Shown here piece by piece: positions 24,512-36,991 of a DNA stretch of 64,000 nucleotides (its first letter is position 1; each line of letters starts with the position of its first letter). The notes under the pieces are model-generated. The model did not search any database and was not told the DNA's origin. It saw only the letters and a list, made by a program, of their open reading frames with translations. Both the position numbers and the translations under genes were made by a program. Origin of the DNA: Oncomelania hupensis (lineage: Eukaryota; Mollusca; Gastropoda; Littorinimorpha; Pomatiopsidae); contig CM072516.1 in assembly GCA_036898135.1 (NCBI GenBank), positions 24,775,244-24,839,243 of the forward strand, given 5' to 3'.

Positions 24512-24533
24512 AAAAAGATGTCAATGCCGAATA

Positions 24534-25114
24534 ACATTAAATTACATGATTATTGCTTTAGGTCCAGCGGACTCTTCCGAGCCAAATCAGGACCGGACAA
24601 CCCCTGATCCGCATAAAAGATCTGCTGAAACAACCCTAGTGGTAAAACTAAAAGCTCTCCACCAGCCAGTCACTTTACAATAAAGACATCCCACGCAGGG
24701 GACGCTGAGGCTATACTCTAATTTATCGAACCCCCGTTTACAAAAACAAAATAGAATACAAACATCATTATAAATTATCAACAAAACACATACATATAAA
24801 ATGCCTACATTGCTAAATAATAACATCATAGGAAGCCATAGGCATAGTTACCACCTGGCAGAAAGCGTCCAATATTCCCAAGCTGATCCAACAGACCTCA
24901 TACACAAATAAGGAGTCTTGTCCCGGAAGAGTTTTCAAGGAAAAAGGTAGGTTACTGGTCTAGCGAAGAAGAAGATAGTATAGCAGATTGATAGAACAGA
25001 ACAGGAATGAGAAAGAGCAAATGAGAAAGACAGCGACAGTGAGAATTTAAAGCACTAAATTTCCAGAAAGTGGGGATACTATTTATACTGAAACCCCCGG
25101 CACCCTGACAGGGG
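24534..25114 (-). mobile_element. Family A full-length copy
   Basis: About 580 bp, all family landmarks present. It is flanked by AATGCC(G/T)AATA (24,523-24,533 and about 25,119-25,129). Its sense strand has an open frame over the central part (24,587-24,829). Confidence 0.92.
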
Positions 25115-25559
25115 TGTTAATGCCTAATACTGAAAGCAAAATGAAAAGCAAAACAATTAAATACTTAAATACCAATCATGAATGTATGCCATAAGTAACA
25201 ATGTCTGTATGATAACGGAAAATCCTCACAGTACATATGTTCAAGCTTAAAAAAAAAAAAAATAAAAAAAAAAAAATAATAATCATAATCATAATAATAA
25301 TCATAATAATAATAATAGAAAGTTAAAAACCCATCCAAGACGCAAACTTTAAGCTGTAAGGAAATTTATTCTCCCTGCCTTACTCCCAAGAATAATTATT
25401 ATGATTTTTTTAATGGTGCCACGATGTGAGCTACCTATTAGCTTCCCACTACTTTTCACTTGTAAACATTAATTTCTGGCTTAACATATGTCTTTACATA
25501 TTTTTGTTTTAGTCTTCTTCCATGTTTTTTGTAGACGTTGATCATTTATGTATGAATAT

Positions 25560-25640
25560 ATAAGATCTACTGTTTGAACTGATGTATACTGAAAAAAAGC
25601 GCTATATACAAACCGTTATTATTATTATTAAACAGAAACC
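25560..25640 (+). mobile_element. SINE tail fragment
   Basis: AAAAAAGCGCTATATACAAA followed by (TTA)n is the common 3' end of invertebrate SINEs and agrees with the tails at 12.9 and 40.0 kb. The upstream part is not recognisable. Confidence 0.5.
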
Positions 25641-25927
25641 GCTCCCCTCCCCTCTCAGTTACAATAAATCAACGCACAAAAAAATAACAGGAAAAAAAAT
25701 AAAAGCACACATTATACAGCTAACTGATAATAAGTCATGAGATCTTAACAATTTATACACCACAATATTGATCACAACTCAGTGTATACATCAACCTGAA
25801 CATGCTAGCATTCACAACCGACAACTCTTAAACACACAGGCAATCGGATCGCAAAAAAATGAAAAAAAGCAAAAAAACATAAACAGACTTATACGTTTTG
25901 TGCCCACTCTCTCTTAAATCTGACGTA

Positions 25928-25930
<3 letters not shown>

Positions 25931-26018
<88 letters not shown>

Positions 26019-26045
26019 GCACACACACAAACATACACACACATA
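25931..26045. repeat. (CT)n-(CA)n compound microsatellite
   Basis: About 27 CT units passing directly into about 14 CA units with minor interruptions. Confidence 0.97.
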
Positions 26046-28029
26046 TATAGGCACACAATTTCATCATAATCATTTAACACTATTTTACAAATAAAATTCA
26101 CACACTTCCCCTCATTCCATTAAACTTCATTTTGTGTCAGCAACAGTAATAATAATATACAACAGACACGTGGGCAAGAATTCGGGTAAAATGCAGAATT
26201 CGGGTAAAATGCTCGGCTGAAAAAAAAACCGTCAATAATTTGAATAACATCTGACCGGCTAAAGGCTTTTAAAGGTACACGCACAGATGTAACATTCTAA
26301 ACCACAGGCATCTTACACACACTTAACAATTTGTACAACGGGCGTGGGACTACTAATTCATAATATACCACACAAGGAGAAGCGAATGGGGAGGAGACGA
26401 TTATTATATACATTTAGATCTAGCAGTTACATACTTTTAGATGTAGCCAACATAAGATTCTGAACAGTCAAACACTTCAGTCGAATTAGGTATAACGAAG
26501 GGGATATAGGTATATATAAGCTGTAACAATTAATAACATAGCGGTTTGCGCATATTAGATCTAACAGTCTATAGATGAATTTAGATCTAATCATCTATAC
26601 GACACGACACAGAAGGGCAAATTCATCACCCGAGTTACACGGCATACGTGCGTTTTTCTCATCCAGAAAATCTTGGTAATGCTCAGTCACACAGATGATA
26701 ATTATATTTAAATTACAAAGTTACTTTGATCATCGCATCATATGGCTCATTCAAGTTTTACCACCAGATTTAAACAGGACAGATTGAAAGTACATGATAC
26801 AATTGAAATGTCTGTTACGCTTGCCCAGATATCCCTTGGTAGAAGACAACCCACAAAGCTGGAATGGACCATTTATTTATGACATTGCAGAAATAGGTTC
26901 CTTACCTTTAATAGAATTACCTATTCCATGAATGGTTTGGAGAATTAGTGGAATGTATTTTAGGAAATTGGTGGAATGTCCGTTCTTTTTTGTGTCACGA
27001 ATCTAAATTCAATAACATTTCTTTTTAGACAGTACTCTTCCTATAAATTTAAATGTATTACACTCAAAACAAACATATCCTTGATTTAAAAAGACAGACA
27101 AACAACAAGCAACAATATTCTAAATTCATGTTTTAAATGAAATGTCCTGGTTGAAGCGTACTGTAGACTTTCTTTTTAAGGAGAGGGAATAGAGGAGGGG
27201 GGGGGGGGGGAAAGAAAGGGGTGGTGTAAAAGAAAAATATAATTTAAAAAATTTTAAAAAAAAGGCATGTTACGATTCGGAATGATGGCAGGAAGAAATC
27301 TACTGATGTCTAATTGTCTTTAAAAAAAAAAAAGAAAAAAAAGCCTGCTACAACAACAACAAAGTACTATGGAAAAATGTTTCGCAATGGACATGAGGTT
27401 TCGTTCGACACGTACGGATACCAGTACTATACAAGAACAAAGATCACATGGCTTCGAGCAGTAGGTTACGAATGGCCGGCATGTGTGAGCTGGGCGTTCA
27501 TTTGTACGTACGACCATAGACCAGGAATACACAAAACCTCAAAATGAATGTTAAAACTTGCCGACTGTGTAAATGCCACACCTTGGAAATTATTGATACT
27601 ATGCAGATCACTTTGGAGAGCTTATTAAGAATGTATACCGATTTCGTTATTACCGTGTTTTATCCAGATCTATGAAGCGCGAAGTTCGGAAGTTGTTGAC
27701 TAATGGCAATGTTCAAAGCCAGGATGGGAAAAAAAAAATCACATTTGTCTTCTACTACGCCTGGCAGATGCGACTAAAAACTACGTTAGATAATGCAAAT
27801 GGCATGAGTCAAACCAACACATCATGTATTCAAGACATATCACTTTCAGAAGTTCCACGAGACGAAACTTGTGCATAAAAAGTCAAGGGAGGGAATCAAG
27901 GATCACAGGGCGGAGGTCGAAGAATCAGACGAAGCCAGGTTGCAAGCGAAGGTGGCGCTATGGTTAGGATCGTCTGGTTCGGGTTGGAGGATGTCTACGG
28001 CAGATTGTGCCAGCGCTTTACGTGGCGCT

Positions 28030-28072
28030 GTTGGCGTCATATCTGCGTCATCACTTCACTGTGACGTCATGC
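28030..28072. promoter_or_regulatory. Cluster of CRE/ATF-like sites
   Basis: GGCGTCATA, TGCGTCATC and a full palindromic TGACGTCA (near 28,061-28,068) lie within 40 bp in a locally GC-richer stretch. The spacing suggests a CREB/ATF-type binding cluster, but no promoter or transcript start is visible. Confidence 0.3.
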
Positions 28073-28454
28073 AGGCGGCCCAGTTTTCGGCCGGTGTTAT
28101 TTTCCGCTAAATAACTGCATCTGGAATACATCGTAGGGTCAGATAGTTAGCACAATTTTGAACAGGGGAACATCGAGTGTTAAAGCATCAAAGTTGCATT
28201 TTCGATTTTAAACGTGCCTTCTTAGTAGCCTACTGATGGAGTACCTTACACTACAGTTACCGAAAACACAAATATATCTGCTGTACGTAAGACAATCTAC
28301 TTAAATGAGCCTATTTCGAACGTCACGCTTTGACAGCATATTATATATAATATATAGCTTATATAAGTCAATCCATATTTGGAGAGAAAAAAAAAGAATT
28401 AAAGAAAGAAAGCTAGAAGTCAATTAAATGGGCTAGCTGTTCTAACATTAAGTG

Positions 28455-30431
28455 AACTCATAACCAGCTCAAAGAACTTCCCAAAGCGCTGTGCATAGCC
28501 AGCTCAAAGAACTGCCCAACTGCCCAAGGCGCTCTACATAACCAGCTCAAAGAACTGCCCAACTGCCCAAGGCGCTGTACATAACCAGCTCAAAGAACTG
28601 CCCAACTGCCCAAGGCGCTGTACATAACCAGCTCAAAGAACTGCCCAACTGCCCAAGGCGCTGTACATAACCAGCTCAAAGAACTGCCCAAAGCGCTGTA
28701 CATAATTAGCTCAAAGAACTGCCCAAGGCGCTGTACATAACCAGCTCAAAGAACTGCCCAAGGCGCTGTACATAACCAGCTCAAAGAACTGCCCAAGGCG
28801 CTGTACATAACCAGCTCAAAGAACTGCCCAAGGCGCTGTACATAACCAGCTCAAAGAACTGCCCAAGGCGCTGTACTTAACCAGCTCAAAGAACTGCCCA
28901 AAGCGCTGTACATATCCAGCTCAAATAACTGCCCAAGGCGCTGTACTTAACCAGCTCAAAGAACTGCCCAAAGCGCTGTACATATCCAGCTCAAATAACT
29001 GCCCAAGGCGCTGTACTTAACCAGCTCAAAGAACTGCCCAAAGAGCTGTACATATCCAGCTCAAAGAACTGCCCAAGGCGCTGTACTTAACCAGCTCAAA
29101 GAACTGCCCAAAGCGCTGTGCATAACCAGCTCAAAGAACTGCCCAAGGCGCTGTACATAACCAGCTCAAAGAACTGCCCAAGGCGCTGTACATAACCAGC
29201 TCAAAGAACTGCCCAAAGCGCAGTGCATAACTGCAGCTCAAAGAACTGCCCAAGGCATAACTGCAGCTCAAAGAACTGCCCAAGACGCTGTGCATAGCCA
29301 GCTCAAAGAACTGCCCAAGACGCTGTGCATAGCCAGCTCAAAGAACTGCTCAACTGCCCAAGACGCTGTGCATAGCCAGCTCAAAGAACTGCTCAACTGC
29401 CCAAGACGCTGTGCATAGCCAGCTCAAAGAACTGCTCAACTGCCCAAGACGCTGTGCATAGCCAGCTCAAAGAACTGCTCAACTGCCCAAGACGCTGTGC
29501 ATAGCCAGCTCAAAGAACTGCTCAACTGCCCAAGACGCTGTGCATAGCCAGCTCAAAGAACTGCTCAACTGCCCAAGACGTTGTGCATAACCAGCTCAAA
29601 GAACTGCTCAACTGCCCAAGACGCTGTGCATAGCCAGCTCAAAGAACTGCTCAACTGCCCAAGACGCTGTGCATAGCCAGCTCAAAGAACTGCTCAACTG
29701 CCCAAGACGCTGTGCATAGCCAGCTCAAAGAACTGCTCAACTGCCCAAGACGCTGTGCATAGCCAGCTCAAAGAACTGCTCAACTGCCCAAGACGCTGTG
29801 CATAGCCAGCTCAAAGAACTGCTCAACTGCCCAAGACGCTGTGCATAGCCAGCTCAAAGAACTGCTAAACTGCCCAAGACGCTGTGCATAGCCAGCTCAA
29901 AGAACTGCTAAACTGCCCAAGACGCTGTGCATAGCCAGCTCAAAGAACTGCTCAACTGCCCAAGACGCTGTGCATAGCCAGCTCAAAGAACTGCTCAACT
30001 GCCCAAGACGCTGTGCATAGCCAGCTCAAAGAACTGCTCAACTGCCCAAGACGCTGTGCATAGCCAGCTCAAAGAACTGCTCAACTGCCCAAGACGCTGT
30101 GCATAGCCAGCTCAAAGAACTGCTCAACTGCCCAAGACGCTGTGCATAGCCAGCTCAAAGAACTGCTCAACTGCCCAAGACGCTGTGCATAGCCAGCTCA
30201 AAGAACTGCTCAACTGCCCAAGACGCTGTGCATAGCCAGCTCAAAGAACTGCTCAACTGCCCAAGACGCTGTGCATAGCCAGCTCAAAGAACTGCTAAAC
30301 TGCCCAAGACGCTGTGCATAGCCAGCTCAAAGAACTGCTAAACTGCCCAAGACGCTGTGCATAGCCAGCTCAAAGAACTGCTCAACTGCCCAAGACGCTG
30401 TGCATAGCCAGCTCAAAGAACTGCTAAAGAT
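28455..30431. repeat. Minisatellite array 1, 35-bp and 43-bp units
   Basis: This is about 2 kb of tandem units built on AGCTCAAAGAACTGCCCAAG. The left part (28,455-29,300) has mostly 35-bp units ending GGCGCTGTACATAAC, with early 43-bp versions. The right part (29,300-30,431) is a very homogeneous run of 43-bp units with an extra 'AACTGCTC'-type insertion and GACGCTGTGCATAGC. The core resembles the 3' tail of the SINEs in this window. Long open frames across it are repeat artefacts. Confidence 0.95.
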
Positions 30432-30439
30432 GCTGCCCG

Positions 30440-30581
<142 letters not shown>

Positions 30582-30585
30582 GTAC

Positions 30586-30708
30586 CACGCTGTCACCAAG
30601 GGCTTGGAAGCTGGGCCTACGTTGCTGCAAACTGCTACCGGTGGTCGTCCCGTCCCCGAAGCCCAGCGAACTCAGTATGCTTGTCTTGCTGCCACGTCTC
30701 TCCATTTC
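30586..30708 (-). CDS. SCYL2: SCYL2-like tail exon, duplicate 2
   Basis: This is a near-identical second copy of the 31,433-31,555 exon: same length, same phase 0/0 borders, same acceptor and GTACGT donor. Within the coding part it differs by three amino-acid changes (Asp/Glu, Met/Leu, Thr/Ala in the order duplicate 1/duplicate 2) and one silent change. Splicing both exons in series would add 82 residues carrying four R-R-X-S sites. Mutually exclusive use is equally possible. No further exon was recognised downstream (below 28.4 kb), so the stop codon of the gene is unknown. Confidence 0.6.
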
Positions 30709-30738
30709 CTGACCAACGGAGGTGTAGACAAGTGTCAT

Positions 30739-31388
30739 AACCAGCTCAAAGAACTGCCGAAGGCGCTGTGTCATAACCAGCTCATAGAACTGCCCAAAGC
30801 GCTGGGCAAAAGAACAGCTCAAAGAACTGCCCAAAGCGCTGTACATAACCAGCTCAAAGAACTGCCCAAGGCGCTGTGCACAGCCAGCTCAAAGAACTGC
30901 CCAAGGCGCTGTGCACAGCCAGCTCAAAGAACTGCCCAAGGCGCTGTGCATAGCCAGCTCAAAGAACTGCTCAAAGTGCTGGGCAAACTAACAGCTCAAA
31001 GAACTGCTCAAAGTGCTGGGCAAACTAACAGCTCAAAGAACTGCTCAAAGTGCTGGGCAAACTAACAGCTCAAAGAACTGCTCAAAGTGCTGTACATAAC
31101 CAGCTCCAAGAACTGCTCAAAGTGCTGGGCAAACTAACAGCTCAAAGAACTGCTCAAAGTGCTGTACATAACCAGCTCCAAGAACTGCTCAAAGTGCTGG
31201 GCAAACTAACAGCTCAAAGAACTGCTCAAAGTGCTGGGCAAACTAACAGCTCAAAGAACTGCTCAAAGTGTTGGGCAAAAGAACAGCTCAAAGAACTGCT
31301 CAAAGTGTTGGGCAAACTAACAGCTCAAAGAACTGCTCAAAGTGCTGGGCAAAAGAACAGCTCAAAGAACTGCTCAAAGTGCTGGCCG
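30739..31388. repeat. Minisatellite array 2 (related units)
   Basis: A second array of the same family. It starts with units like those of array 1 and passes into 37-bp units containing GCTGGGCAAACTAACAGCTC. It lies between the two copies of the duplicated exon, inside the intron if both are used. Confidence 0.93.
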
Positions 31389-31432
31389 AAAGAGAGAGAG
31401 ACAGAGAGAGACAGAGAGAGACGGAGACGTAC

Positions 31433-31555
31433 CACGCTGTCACCAAGGGTTTGGAAGCTGGGCCTACGCTGCTGCATACTGCTACCGGTGGTCGTCCCGT
31501 CCCCGAAGCCCAGCGAACTCAGTATGCTTGTCTTGCTGCCACGTCTCTCCATATC
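31433..31555 (-). CDS. SCYL2: SCYL2-like tail exon, duplicate 1
   Basis: This 123-bp open exon (41 codons, phase 0 at both ends) sits between a TTGGTCAG acceptor with a pyrimidine-rich tract and a G|GTACGT donor. It reads DMERRGSKTSILSSLGFGDG, then TTTGSSMQQRRPSFQTLGDSV. R-R-G-S-K-T-S and R-R-P-S-F-Q echo the motifs of exon 10. Strand, phase and motif style make it the next exon of the same transcript, about 5.4 kb downstream. It is bordered on its 3' side by a GA tract and a minisatellite. The assignment is inference, because no homologue of this peptide is recognised. Confidence 0.6.
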
Positions 31556-32078
31556 CTGACCAACGGAGGTTTAGACAAGTGTCAACAGCCAGTCAGCATC
31601 ACAGTAAAGGATCATAATAAAGATACTAATCACAACAATATTAATGACAACAACAACGTTAACAACAGTAATAATTATGATGATGATCGTGATGATAATA
31701 ATAATAATAATCATCATCATCATCATAATAATAATCATAATATTAATGTTATTTAAAAAAAAATCATTTACAAATACAGAATTCTTGTCTATCGCAAGGA
31801 AGCTCTATAACAGAACTAATTCTTTTCAGTTCATAAAATAAAAATATTAACTGAGATAAAATGTAGAAATGAACAAAATTGGTCCAGTGGTTCTTGAGAT
31901 ACGCCGTACAATGGATAGGTCAACTGACGGGCAGACAAACCGACATTGGGTTAGTTCTGATTCCCAACTTTATCCAAGTATTTCCAGACGAGTTATCATC
32001 GTCATCGTTATCATCATCATCATCCCCGTCACCTCCTCCTTAGGTAGTGCTAATAATGAAAACTAGATCTGAATTCTT

Positions 32079-32847
32079 TGCGAAATTGTGAATGAAAAAA
32101 ATAACGATTAGGATGTGAGTAATTTAGAGAAGAAGAAGAAGAAGAAGAAGAAGAAGAAGAAGAAGAAGAAGAAGAAGAAGAAGAAGAAGAAGAAGAAACT
32201 CGTAGTTATGTTATTATACACCCGGTACACATTGGTCGAAGGCTGCCAGAAGCATGTTTTACTAGTCGCCTCAACAGGCGATAAAGCATGCTCTCATGCT
32301 TCATAGCACTGCTTCCTACACGCTTCAAGCGCTATAGTGACGGAAAAAGCGCAATTTCACTGTAAATATATACATACAGAATGTTGCTCTACAACATTCC
32401 GCTCTTTCCGTCTCAAAAACCCAATTGCCTTGTTGGATTCTAAAATTGCATGAAACCAAGTGAGGACACTATCCGGCGTCAACAAACGGTTCAAAAACAT
32501 TGTCAAACGGTTCGTAAATGACAGTTGACCTAGAAACTAATACAGTTTGACCTAATTCGTCCCCTAGAGGAGACGAAACTTACATTTTTCTATTTTCATG
32601 AGTTCACTGCAGTGAAATTGCACTTTTTCCGTGACTATAGAGCTTGGAGCGTAAAGAAAGCAGTGCTCTGAAGCATGGGAGCATGCTTTATCGCCTGTTG
32701 AGGCGACTAATAACGCATGCTTCTGGTAGCGTTCGACCAATGTGTACCGGGTGTATAATAACATAACTACGAGTTTCTTCTTCTTCTTCTTCAGTTCTCT
32801 AAATAACTCACATCCTAATCGTTATTTTTTTCATTAACAATTTCGCA
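32079..32847. mobile_element. Foldback element with ~270-bp inverted repeats
   Basis: The left arm (32,079 to about 32,365) and the reverse complement of the right arm (about 32,610-32,847) match almost throughout: TGCGAAATTGT(G/T)AATGAAA, ATAACGATTAGGATGTGAGT, the GAA run, ACTCGTAGTTATGTTATTAT, and TGACGGAAAAAGCGCAATTTC-like text. The left arm has about 27 GAA repeats, the right arm about 5. The centre is ~240 bp with no coding sequence. Target duplication unclear. Confidence 0.85.
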
Positions 32848-33157
32848 TTATATTATGTAATAATTAACTAATAAAGCAAGCAATAAATCAGGAATAGGCT
32901 ATAACAATAACTAAACATATTGTCAAACACAATCAATGTCGCACAATTCAATAAAGTGGTCACAAAATTAATATTACCAATAAATATTTTAGTTGGTTTT
33001 TATTTTGCGTGAAAAGTAACCTAACAGTAACTTGTAGATAAATAAATAAGAAACGTGTTGCCTTCTCCGAAAAAAAAAAGTTCTCAGATGCTCTGAGAAA
33101 ACAACTAAAAATAACATTTTAGAGAGAAAAAGGGAGGAGAGAGAAAAAGAAGGCGAA

Positions 33158-33159
<2 letters not shown>

Positions 33160-33229
<70 letters not shown>

Positions 33230-33245
33230 CGAGAGAGAGGCGAGC

Positions 33246-33294
<49 letters not shown>

Positions 33295-33311
33295 GCGAGA
33301 GAGAGGCGAGC

Positions 33312-33363
<52 letters not shown>
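33160..33363. repeat. (GA)n tract with GCGAG interruptions
   Basis: About 200 bp of GA repeat broken by GAGGCGAGCTAGAGAG twice and GAGAGAGGCGAG, showing internal duplication. Confidence 0.95.
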
Positions 33364-33366
<3 letters not shown>

Positions 33367-35619
33367 TAAGCGAATAAATAAATAAATTAATTTAAAACAA
33401 CAAAAACAAACACAACAACCACAACCATTTGCAATACAAATGTGTCACACTGAAAGAAATACATCAATGTATACATCGGTTTATCGCTTCATCATTGATG
33501 TCAGTAGGCGCACTGCAGAGCAGGGATTCGTTATACAACTAAATCAAACAGCGATAAAATAACCAAGCTGAAGGAATAACATTAAAAAGAGGGAATAAAG
33601 ACTTTACATTGTGGCAAAGTAAAATGTAGAATATAAGCTATTCAAATCTACCAAGATGATCGACCTATGTAACCAAAAATATTCTATTGTAGCAATTTTT
33701 AACTTCCGAGTTGGGACCAGTTGGGAACTATTTTTGTGTGTGTGTATGCCACGTTAGAAATAGCATACAATGCATACTACCTTCACGTACTGAATACTTT
33801 TAGCAGTATAGAAATCCTCAACTATTGTCAGTCTTACGGGAATTATTAAGTGGTCAACTACAATACTTACACGGACACAATACAAGACACAGGGACGCTG
33901 AAACACACTTACGATATTCTAATACAGAAAGAGGCTCGCCTAGAGAAGTAGTGTTGCATTGGGGAACGATAACGTATGATACATCCTTAAGGTCCAATGA
34001 AATCCACTGGGGTATACCATACTTTAAATTTCCCCAACTCACACCCTAGCTAATAAACAAAGACTAGGAGATAGCTTTGTCGATGTTAGAAGATATAAAC
34101 CATAAAACGTTGCCTGTTTGAAGATGACTAAGGTACTAAAGCATTTCAATCTCAAATATAGAAGTTTAACTTTTCTTTGACACGTAATATACACACGATA
34201 AACATCAAACAAGAAGGCCAAGGCGGAAATTACGTAAAAAGTGACGCGATACAGACAATATGGCGGCAGTCCCAGACGGACCTTTGGGCACAAAAACAAC
34301 ACACAATGCCGGTGTGAAAACAGCAGAAAAATGGCATAAAAACAGGCCATAAAAAACACAAAAGCGCCATGTTTTGAGGACACAAGAACACCAAAGAACG
34401 AAATAGCCGCCTAGATGTAGAACACACAGCGGAAGTGACGTGTAAAAACAACATGGTAGAGATCGGAAATGACGTGGAACACAAAATAAAACATGGCAGA
34501 AACCTTCCAGAATTCTTCAAAAGATCTCGTCTGAAAACAAAGACAAGGAAAGAAACCCGTAAATCATACAAAATCAAGAAAAAGACAGTCTCAAACTAAT
34601 TTAAAATATATCAGTTGCATACGTACCATCAAGCCTACTGAGTATCGATGATTCAGAGCCGAAGACCTATATCTCAAGTCCTAAAACTGTTTCAAGGTGA
34701 TATAGTGTTCCGGTTCTGAAGTATCGATCTTACATCAAACATGGAAGTCGGGGGTTTCTGTTAACACCAGCCGATCAAGGAATATTGATCAAACATGCAC
34801 ATGCGATTGGCAAGCGTTGTAGCACTGATCATGCGCAGGGGACATGGTACATTACCATAGAAAACAGCCGGAAACCATAGAAACGGGCTGAAACCATAGA
34901 AACATTACCATCGAAACAGAAAGACGCGGTAAAAGGAAACGGTCTGGAATCTACAGATGCATTGAGGACACTTCAGAAACGGGCTAAAAGAGACCGTTTG
35001 AAAGCACAGGAAACAGGACGACTGGAAACTTCAGATACACTCTGGAATCCATAGAAATAGTAATAAGAACAGAACACTCCCTGAAAAAGCCATCTTCAGA
35101 AAAGAGATCGGGAATTATGCATTACAGAAGAATAATAGGTTGTTATTGTTGGTTTTTTAACGCAGACTATAAAACAAGTAAAGAATCCTTCACTAAGGAA
35201 GAGGAAGCAGTTGACGAAGAATAAGACGGAGAAAACCTACAGAAGGAAGAACTTCAGAAGAAAAAAAAACATATTGGACACTTTAACGTCTTATTAGAAC
35301 CAGATCAGAAGCGAAAACGCTCGCAGTCGACATGATCAGAGATAGAAACTACAACGTCACTGTAGAAAAACTGATCGGTCAAAAGACAAACTGGTTTCCT
35401 TCTCAGAAAAGGTTCATGCACATCATCATCAATAGTATAGCAGTCTCCTTCAGCTTCAAGACAACGAAGAAGTAGAAGCTCAGACACTCTAATAGGCGAG
35501 AAGCATGGCTGGAAGAGAAAGAAAAAGATGAAGAGGAAGACGACAACGACGATGATGAAGAAGAAGAAGCAGGAGGAGAAGATGAAGAGAAAGAAGGAGA
35601 AGGAGAAAATGGAGAAGAA

Positions 35620-36191
35620 CATTACATTACATGATTATTGCTTTAGGTCCAGCGGACTCTTCCGAGCCAAATCAGGACCGGAAAACCCCTGATCCGCATA
35701 AAAGATCTGCTGAAACAACCCAAGTGGTAAAACCGAAAGCTCTCCACCAGCCAGTCACTTTACAATAAAGACATCCCATGCAGGGGACGCTGAGGCTGTA
35801 CTTTAATTTATCGAACCCCCGTTTACAAAAACAAAATAGAATACAAACATCATTATAAATTATCAACAAAACACATACATATAAAATGCTACATTGCTAA
35901 ATAATAACATCATATGAAGCCTAGTGACCACCTGGCAGAAAGCGTCCAATATTGCCAAGCTGATCCAACAGACCTCATACACAAATAAGGAGTCTTGTCC
36001 CGGAAGAGTTATCAAGAAAAAAGGTAGGTGACTGGTCTAGCGAAGAAGAAGATAGTTTAGCAGATTGATAGAACAGAGCAGGAATGAGAAAGAGCAAATG
36101 AGAAAGACAGCGACAGTGGGAATTTAAAGCACTAAATTTCCAGAAAGTGGGGATACTATTTATACTGAAACCCCCGGCACCCCAACGGGGG
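35620..36191 (-). mobile_element. Family A full-length copy
   Basis: 572 bp. A perfect 13-bp duplication AAATGGAGAAGAA (35,607-35,619; 36,192-36,204) defines both ends exactly: sense 5' end CCCCCGTTGGGGTGCCGGGG, 3' end (TAATG)n. Best reference copy in the window. Confidence 0.96.
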
Positions 36192-36204
36192 AAATGGAGA
36201 AGAA

Positions 36205-36359
36205 GAAGAAGAAGAAGAAGAAGAAGAAAGGAGGAGAAGAAGGAGGAAGAAAGAAGGAGGGAGGGAGAGAGAGGAGAAATTCTGAAAAGAAAAAAATTAT
36301 GATGGCTGGAACGGGGGGAAGGGGGAGGGGGGAGAGGGGGAGAGAGAGAGAACAGACAG

Positions 36360-36425
<66 letters not shown>
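36205..36425. repeat. Purine-rich tract: (GAA)n, GGA-rich and (GA)n
   Basis: The plus strand is nearly all purine, with AAG repeats, G-runs at 36,315-36,340 and ~32 GA units at 36,363-36,425. It starts at the target duplication of the family A copy. Confidence 0.9.
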
Positions 36426-36429
<4 letters not shown>

Positions 36430-36991
36430 TCAGCAGTGGGAGAAGTCGGAGCCAAAGATGTTACCCTAATTCAGAAGTAGGCTTACGTGTAAGAAAAGAT
36501 GATATAATGCAAGATGTGCCACAGAAACAGCAGAGTATGTATATAAAAAGTGAAGAAAGTACAGTACATACCGATTGAAAATGGCAGTGAGAGTGTGTGT
36601 GGGCAGGGGAGGTGGGGGGAGGGGAGGGGGGAGGGACATCATTCCAATGTTATGGTTGGGTATGCAAATACAACGGCTGGTGAAATAGAATACGACATTT
36701 AAAGGCTATAATTTGCAAAAGTACTGAAGAACTAATGCAGGCTGAACGGACGCAAAGATGCTGTTTGGTGGATTAACAGTGATGAAGGATGCGGAGCACA
36801 ATAACCATAGAACACTAGGCAACGCTTTGGTAGAGAAATACACGATAGCCAGCGAGCAAGGCACGGAGGAAGAACAGAAGCATGGAAAAAGAGGAACTGA
36901 AGGAAGGTTAACAGGGCCAGGTTGACAACAGGCAGACGTCGGCCACTGAGTAGTGGCTAGCCAGGAAAAGAAACCATAGAGTTCAACTCAC

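Larger units (their letters stand above)
19926..24520. other. No gene recognised
   Basis: AT-rich sequence with a G-rich strip at 20,705-20,810, a family A stub at 21 kb, a 72-bp duplication at 23.2 kb, a G-rich strip at 23,605-23,690 and a GA/GACA repeat at 24,410-24,515. Confidence 0.6.
25130..28450. other. No gene recognised; possible regulatory patch at 28.0 kb
   Basis: Poly-A/AAT runs at 25,250-25,320, the CT/CA compound repeat at 25.9 kb, a G-run at 27,197-27,212. Three consecutive plus-strand open frames (27,314-28,110) lack family motifs. 28,030-28,070 has clustered CRE-like sites. Confidence 0.5.
31590..35600. other. Intron sequence between tail exons, repeat-rich
   Basis: If exon 10 splices to the duplicated exon, this is intron. 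It contains (AAT)/(CAT) repeats at 31,690-31,745, the foldback element, GA tracts, a weak plus-strand LINE-like peptide near 33.87 kb (HNTRHRDAETHLRY) and a purine-rich zone at 35,210-35,620. Confidence 0.5.

Noticed and set aside
27314..28110. Three successive plus-strand open frames as a small gene
   Set aside because: They are in different frames with no recognisable domain, splice signals or polyadenylation signal tying them together.
28455..30431. CRISPR-like regular repeat array
   Set aside because: Units are contiguous with no unique spacers, in a eukaryotic context: a minisatellite.
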